A stretch of 10,258 bases of DNA, from assembly GCA_023299945.1 (NCBI GenBank), contig JALZVZ010000293.1, positions 1 to 10,258 of the forward strand. The letters are read 5' to 3'. The DNA comes from Altererythrobacter sp. Lineage in GTDB: Bacteria > Pseudomonadota > Alphaproteobacteria > Sphingomonadales > Sphingomonadaceae. Numbering within the stretch: position 1 is the first letter of the stretch; each line of letters begins with the position of its first letter. The position numbers were made by a program, and so were the translations under genes. The notes beneath the pieces are model-generated. The model did not search any database. It worked only from the letters and a program-made list of their open reading frames with translations, and was not told the DNA's origin. Below, piece after piece: positions 6,909-10,258 of this stretch.

Positions 6909-8216
6909 ATGGCTTTTCGCAATTTTGACAATTCAGGTCTTTCACGCCGTGCACTGATGCGGGGCGGTGCCTATGCCGCTGCGGGCACAGCTCTGGCCGG
7001 GTTGCCTCTTGGCCGGGCAATCGCAGCCCATGACGTTAGCGAGGCTTGGACCAATGTGGCGGCGCTCGTCGAGCAATATGTTGGCGGCAATAAAGTGCCT
7101 AATCTACTGGTCACTCTGGGCTCTGGTCAAGAAGACCATGCGCACACCGTTGGCGGCGGCAAGCTTGGCTTTGGCAGCGGCACCGAAGTTGACCAAGATT
7201 CGCTCTATCGCATTTATTCTATGACCAAGCCGATCACCGGCATGGCGATTATGATGCTGATTGATGAAGGCAAAATTGGCCTCGACCAGCCTTTGGGCGA
7301 GATTATCCCATCCTTTGCGGCCCCTCGCGTTCTGGTCGATCCGGCAGGCTCGCTCGACAACACCGTCGCGGCCGAACGCCCCATCACAATCCGCCAATTG
7401 CTGACGCACACATCGGGCATTGGCTACATCGTCAATGCGGAAGGCCCGCTTTTGAAAGCCTATGCGGACAATGGCATTGTCGGCGGACGGGTTAGCCGCT
7501 TGCCTATTCCTGGCCTGCCAGAGGTAACGCCAGCGCCCAATTTGGAAGTTTGGACTGAGCGTCTGGCATCGCTGCCGCTGATCGCGCAGCCAGGTGCAAA
7601 ATGGCATTATTCCGCCAGTATCGATCTGCTCGGCCGCGTTGTCGAAGTGGCATCAGGCATGGAATTTGAAGCGTTTTTGAAAGAACGCTTTTTTACCCCG
7701 CTGGGCATGGACAGCACATTCTTCACGCTGCCCAAGGATCAAATCGGGCGCATGACCGACAATTACGGCATTTTGAACGGTCTGCCTTTGCCGATCGATC
7801 CGGCGAAGAACTCAATCTATCTCGACACGCCTACAATTGCCTCGGGCGGCGGCGGCCTGATCTCCAGCGCGCGCGATTATGACCGCTTCATGCGCATGTT
7901 GCTGGGCCGCGGTAAATTTGATGGCAAGCGCGTAATGGGCGAGCTGGCGGTGCGCGTTGGCACCTCCAACATCCTGCCGAAAGCCGCCTCCACAGAGGGC
8001 AGCTGGGTCGCTGGCCAAGGCTTTGGCGCAGGCGGGCGCTCGGTCGGATCGACATTTGGCTGGGGCGGGGCGGCTGGAACGCTGGCCTCGGTCGACTTTG
8101 ATCTGAACATGCGCGTTGGGCTCTACACGCAATATATGCCGACAGAGAGTTATCCAATCCGTGCCGATTTCCTTAAGGCGATCATGAAGGATACCGCCGC
8201 GATGAAGGGGGCCTGA
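6909..8216 (+). CDS. Tat-exported serine hydrolase, class C beta-lactamase / family VIII esterase fold
   Basis: The 435-residue product is a predicted exported serine hydrolase of the beta-lactamase (PF00144-type) superfamily. The N-terminus has a twin-arginine motif SRRALM (R13-R14), a Gly/Ala-rich hydrophobic segment and a likely cleavage after AIAA (about residue 40), so it should leave the cytoplasm folded through Tat. The nucleophile motif SxxK is SMTK at 104-107, with S104 the expected nucleophile and K107 the general base. LLTHTSG at 164-170 is typical of the family. The second motif is Y234 in HYSAS, with Ala where class C beta-lactamases have the Asn of YxN. The third motif is WGG at 385-387 in place of KTG, as in family VIII esterases. 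These replacements favour esterase or peptidase-like activity over beta-lactamase; the substrate is unknown. It is the first gene of a tight plus-strand unit, followed after 2 bases by nudC. Confidence 0.9.
   Translation: MAFRNFDNSGLSRRALMRGGAYAAAGTALAGLPLGRAIAAHDVSEAWTNVAALVEQYVGGNKVPNLLVTLGSGQEDHAHTVGGGKLGFGSGTEVDQDSLYRIYSMTKPITGMAIMMLIDEGKIGLDQPLGEIIPSFAAPRVLVDPAGSLDNTVAAERPITIRQLLTHTSGIGYIVNAEGPLLKAYADNGIVGGRVSRLPIPGLPEVTPAPNLEVWTERLASLPLIAQPGAKWHYSASIDLLGRVVEVASGMEFEAFLKERFFTPLGMDSTFFTLPKDQIGRMTDNYGILNGLPLPIDPAKNSIYLDTPTIASGGGGLISSARDYDRFMRMLLGRGKFDGKRVMGELAVRVGTSNILPKAASTEGSWVAGQGFGAGGRSVGSTFGWGGAAGTLASVDFDLNMRVGLYTQYMPTESYPIRADFLKAIMKDTAAMKGA
8205..8210 (+). promoter_or_regulatory. Shine-Dalgarno site of nudC
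   Basis: AAGGGG (then another G) lies inside the last codons of the hydrolase gene, eight bases before the TTG at 8219. It supports that rare start codon, since the next in-frame ATG (codon 31) would delete part of the N-terminal domain. Confidence 0.55.
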
Positions 8217-8218
8217 TT

Positions 8219-9118
8219 TTGGCTGACGCAGGGGTAATTTCTTTCGCCGGATCGCCGATAGACCGCGCCGATCATATTCGCACCAATGAGCAGGCGCTGG
8301 GCGCGTTGATGAATTGGAAGGCGCGGGTGCTCGGGCTGGATGGTTTATTGCCGCAAATGGGCGATGATGGCGGCCTTGTCTGGGGCACTTTGGCGGATGT
8401 CGATGATAAGGCTGAGCTCGTCTTCCTCGGCATGATGAATGATAAGGCGCATTTTGCTGCTGTCCCTGATGATGGCGCGACAGGCCCCGCCTATGCAATG
8501 CCGCGCGCGTGGCAAGCGATCCAGCAATTGTCGCCGGAGGATTTGGCGATTTACGGCGGCGCGCGTTCGCTGATTGATTGGCATGCACGGCATCAATTTT
8601 GCGCCAAATGCGGCGGTAAAACTACGCCCGCAAAGGGTGGCTGGCAGCGCAATTGTTCTTTTGATGGCGGATGCGGCGCGCAGCATTTCCCGCGCACTGA
8701 TCCGGTCACGATCATGCTGGTCGAAAATGACGGCAAGTTGCTGCTTGGCCGCCAACCGCGCTTTCCTGCGCGCGCATTTTCGGCGTTGGCTGGCTTTGTT
8801 GAGCCGGGCGAAACAATCGAGGAAGCGGTCGCTCGTGAGGTGCATGAGGAGGCCGGATTGCGCGTCCATAATGTGGAATATATCGCGACGCAGCCTTGGC
8901 CTTTCCCAAGCCAGTTGATGATTGGTTGTTATTCGCAAACGGACGAAACAGAGATCACTCTGGATGTCGACGAATTGGAAGAGGCGCGCTGGTTCACCCG
9001 CGATGAAGTCGAATTTGCGATGAACAACATCGGTAATGATGAGGGTGAATTTAACGCGCCGCCGCCTGCCGCGATTGCGCATTCCTTGCTAAAATGGTGG
9101 TTGGATAAAACGGCATGA
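8219..9118 (+). CDS. nudC: NAD+ diphosphatase / NADH pyrophosphatase NudC
   Basis: NudC hydrolyses NADH and NAD+ to nicotinamide mononucleotide and AMP; the E. coli enzyme also removes NAD caps from RNA. The protein has 299 residues. Residues 1-115 form the NUDIX-like N-terminal domain. A zinc ribbon follows with C128-x2-C131 and C146-x5-C152. The Nudix box at 192-214 fits G-x5-E-x7-R-E-U-x-E-E-x-G-U exactly (G192, E198, R206-E207, E210-E211, G213). The NudC hallmark after the box is present as QPWPFPS at 225-231, which separates this enzyme from other Nudix hydrolases. The start is TTG with a good Shine-Dalgarno site inside the upstream gene. It lies 2 bases after the hydrolase stop and overlaps the next gene by 4 bases (ATGA), so coupled translation is likely. 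Identification is secure; whether the role here is cofactor turnover or RNA decapping cannot be read from sequence. Confidence 0.95.
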   Translation: MADAGVISFAGSPIDRADHIRTNEQALGALMNWKARVLGLDGLLPQMGDDGGLVWGTLADVDDKAELVFLGMMNDKAHFAAVPDDGATGPAYAMPRAWQAIQQLSPEDLAIYGGARSLIDWHARHQFCAKCGGKTTPAKGGWQRNCSFDGGCGAQHFPRTDPVTIMLVENDGKLLLGRQPRFPARAFSALAGFVEPGETIEEAVAREVHEEAGLRVHNVEYIATQPWPFPSQLMIGCYSQTDETEITLDVDELEEARWFTRDEVEFAMNNIGNDEGEFNAPPPAAIAHSLLKWWLDKTA

Positions 9119-9798
9119 GTGAAGCTACCCCATATCCGCTGACCATCGATATTTACTCCGATGTCATGTGCCCGTGGTGCGCCATTGGCTATGGCCAGTT
9201 GACCAAGGCTTTGGATGAATTGGGCGATGAAGTTGCGGCGCAAATCCGCTGGCGACCGTTTGAGCTCAACCCTGACATGCCCGCAGGCGGCGAGGAGCAG
9301 GGCGCGCATCTCAAACGCAAATATGGCCGCAGCGATGAAGAAGGCAAAGCCGCGCAAGGCCAGATGAAGCAAATTGCCGCAGATGCCGGTGTCTCGCTTT
9401 CTTACGAAGGCGATGACGACAGACCGGGCATGATGTGGAACACGAGGACCGCGCATATTTTGCTCAGCTTTGCGTTGGAAGAGGCCGGGCCGCAGGTGCA
9501 AACGCAGCTGAAACTCGCGATGTTCAAAGCGCATTTTAACGAGCGGCGCGATATGTCTGATGCAGACGTTCTGCTCGATCTGGCGGCGGGTGTCGGTCTG
9601 CATAAATTGGCGGCGAAGGCGGCTTTGGATAATACGGATTTGGCCGCACGGGTTGAGGCGGAGGAACGCCAAGCGTGGGATCTCAATATCTCCGGCGTGC
9701 CTGCCATGATCGTCAACGGGAAATTTATGATCCCCGGTGCGCAAGCGCCCGAGGTTTATGTTAATGCGCTGAGGCGGGCAGTGGACCGCGGCATTTGA
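9115..9798 (+). CDS. Cytoplasmic DsbA-fold oxidoreductase, FrnE-like
   Basis: The 227-residue protein belongs to the FrnE branch of the DsbA fold (DSBA-like thioredoxin domain, PF01323-type), the same fold as 2-hydroxychromene-2-carboxylate isomerase. No signal peptide is visible, so it should stay in the cytoplasm. Strand IDIYSDVM leads into the redox motif CPWC at 19-22. The helical insertion covers about 75-180, and the cis-proline is P196 in SGVPAMIVNG, followed by the typical PGAQ segment (207-210). Retention of both active-site cysteines argues for thiol-disulfide chemistry rather than the isomerase reaction. In Deinococcus FrnE acts in oxidative stress tolerance; a similar role here is inference. 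The ATG overlaps the nudC TGA (ATGA), and its own TGA overlaps the TTG of the next gene (TTGA), so it sits in the middle of a coupled operon. It is not closely similar to the two exported DsbA-like proteins in this window. Confidence 0.9.
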   Translation: MSEATPYPLTIDIYSDVMCPWCAIGYGQLTKALDELGDEVAAQIRWRPFELNPDMPAGGEEQGAHLKRKYGRSDEEGKAAQGQMKQIAADAGVSLSYEGDDDRPGMMWNTRTAHILLSFALEEAGPQVQTQLKLAMFKAHFNERRDMSDADVLLDLAAGVGLHKLAAKAALDNTDLAARVEAEERQAWDLNISGVPAMIVNGKFMIPGAQAPEVYVNALRRAVDRGI

Positions 9799-10258
9799 GC
9801 AAGTTCGCTCCCCAAACTGCCGTCATAACTGGCGGGGCGAGCGGGATCGGACTGGCAGTTGCGAAGGCCTTAATCCAGCTCGGCGTCAAGGTGATGATCG
9901 CCGATCTTCCCAGCGACAAATTGGATAATTCAGCGCGCGATATTGGTGCATTGGCGCACCCCCTCGATGTTCGTGAAGACACGCAATGGCAGGCGCTGGC
10001 AGATGCAGCGTTCGATCAGCTCGGCAGCGTGGAATTGTTCTTCAACAACGCCGGTGTCGGCGGGCCGCAGGGCAAGATGTGGGAAGTTGATCCAGCAGAT
10101 GCCCGCGCGCATTTCGACGTCAATTTCTGGGGCATGTGGAACGGCATTCGCGCCTTTGCCCCGCTTATGATCGCGCAATCTGGGCGATCAGCGATTTACA
10201 ATACGGGCAGTGAAAACAGTTTGTTCTGCGCGGTTCCTCGAACGGCGGCCTATATCGC
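9795..10258 (+). CDS. Short-chain dehydrogenase/reductase (SDR), C-terminus cut by window edge
   Basis: About 154 residues of a classical SDR are visible, roughly 60 percent of a normal 250-280 residue enzyme. The Rossmann motif TGGASGIG is at 12-19. Asp37 at the end of the second strand (MIAD) usually indicates NAD(H) rather than NADP(H) preference. D58 in LDV and the NNAG motif at 84-87 follow. Of the catalytic tetrad, N110 (VNFWG), S139 (TGSEN) and Y153 are present; the Lys of YxxxK falls just past the edge. The start must be TTG at 9795: the frame has a TAA at 9762-9764 and no other start codon before the Rossmann motif. That TTG overlaps the TGA of the upstream gene, so translation probably depends on coupling. 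The substrate cannot be told from this part. The interruption is caused by the window end, not by a mutation. Confidence 0.93.
   Translation, partial: MSKFAPQTAVITGGASGIGLAVAKALIQLGVKVMIADLPSDKLDNSARDIGALAHPLDVREDTQWQALADAAFDQLGSVELFFNNAGVGGPQGKMWEVDPADARAHFDVNFWGMWNGIRAFAPLMIAQSGRSAIYNTGSENSLFCAVPRTAAYI

Noticed and set aside
7812..8588. A 258-codon open frame on the minus strand across the hydrolase and nudC genes.
   Set aside because: It is antisense to two genes with intact motifs, spans their junction, and its translation has low-complexity Arg/Pro/Ala composition with no domain.

Overview
The window looks like ordinary chromosome from an alphaproteobacterium, most likely a sphingomonad (Sphingomonadales, perhaps Erythrobacteraceae). 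This rests on the proteins themselves: a compact alphaproteobacterial-type Smc hinge, paired periplasmic DsbA-like proteins beside smc, a DUF721/DciA protein, and a small membrane protein of a type I associate with sphingomonads. The genus is inference from memory; no search was run. The DNA is GC-rich, tightly packed and has no intergenic gap over about 135 bases. I see no tRNA, rRNA, CRISPR array, insertion sequence, phage gene or attachment site.

Left half (1 to 5503, all minus strand, so read right to left): dciA (DnaB helicase loader), a periplasmic CPHC thioredoxin-fold oxidoreductase, a paralogous lipoprotein oxidoreductase with a CGGC active site, and smc, whose last few dozen residues lie outside the window. 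dciA and the first oxidoreductase are 10 bases apart. A 132-base gap with a possible promoter separates the two oxidoreductases, and smc follows 37 bases later. The unit thus mixes chromosome replication/segregation genes with extracytoplasmic disulfide chemistry.

Middle (5533 to 6803): mutY (adenine-DNA glycosylase) diverges from dciA with only about 29 bases between start codons. It converges on a 73-residue membrane protein gene on the minus strand; the two stop codons overlap. That small gene may be read from a leaderless transcript.

Right half (6909 to the end, plus strand): a compact four-gene unit. It holds a Tat-exported serine hydrolase of the class C beta-lactamase/esterase VIII fold, nudC (NADH/NAD+ pyrophosphatase), a cytoplasmic FrnE-type DsbA-fold protein (CPWC), and a short-chain dehydrogenase cut by the window end. 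The junctions are 2 bases, a 4-base ATGA overlap and a 4-base TTGA overlap, which suggests one message with translational coupling.

No clear new system is present. The most notable points are the tandem DsbA paralogues with different active-site dipeptides and a shared second cysteine pair, the compact Smc hinge, the possible leaderless membrane protein gene, and the high share of non-ATG starts (five of nine genes).
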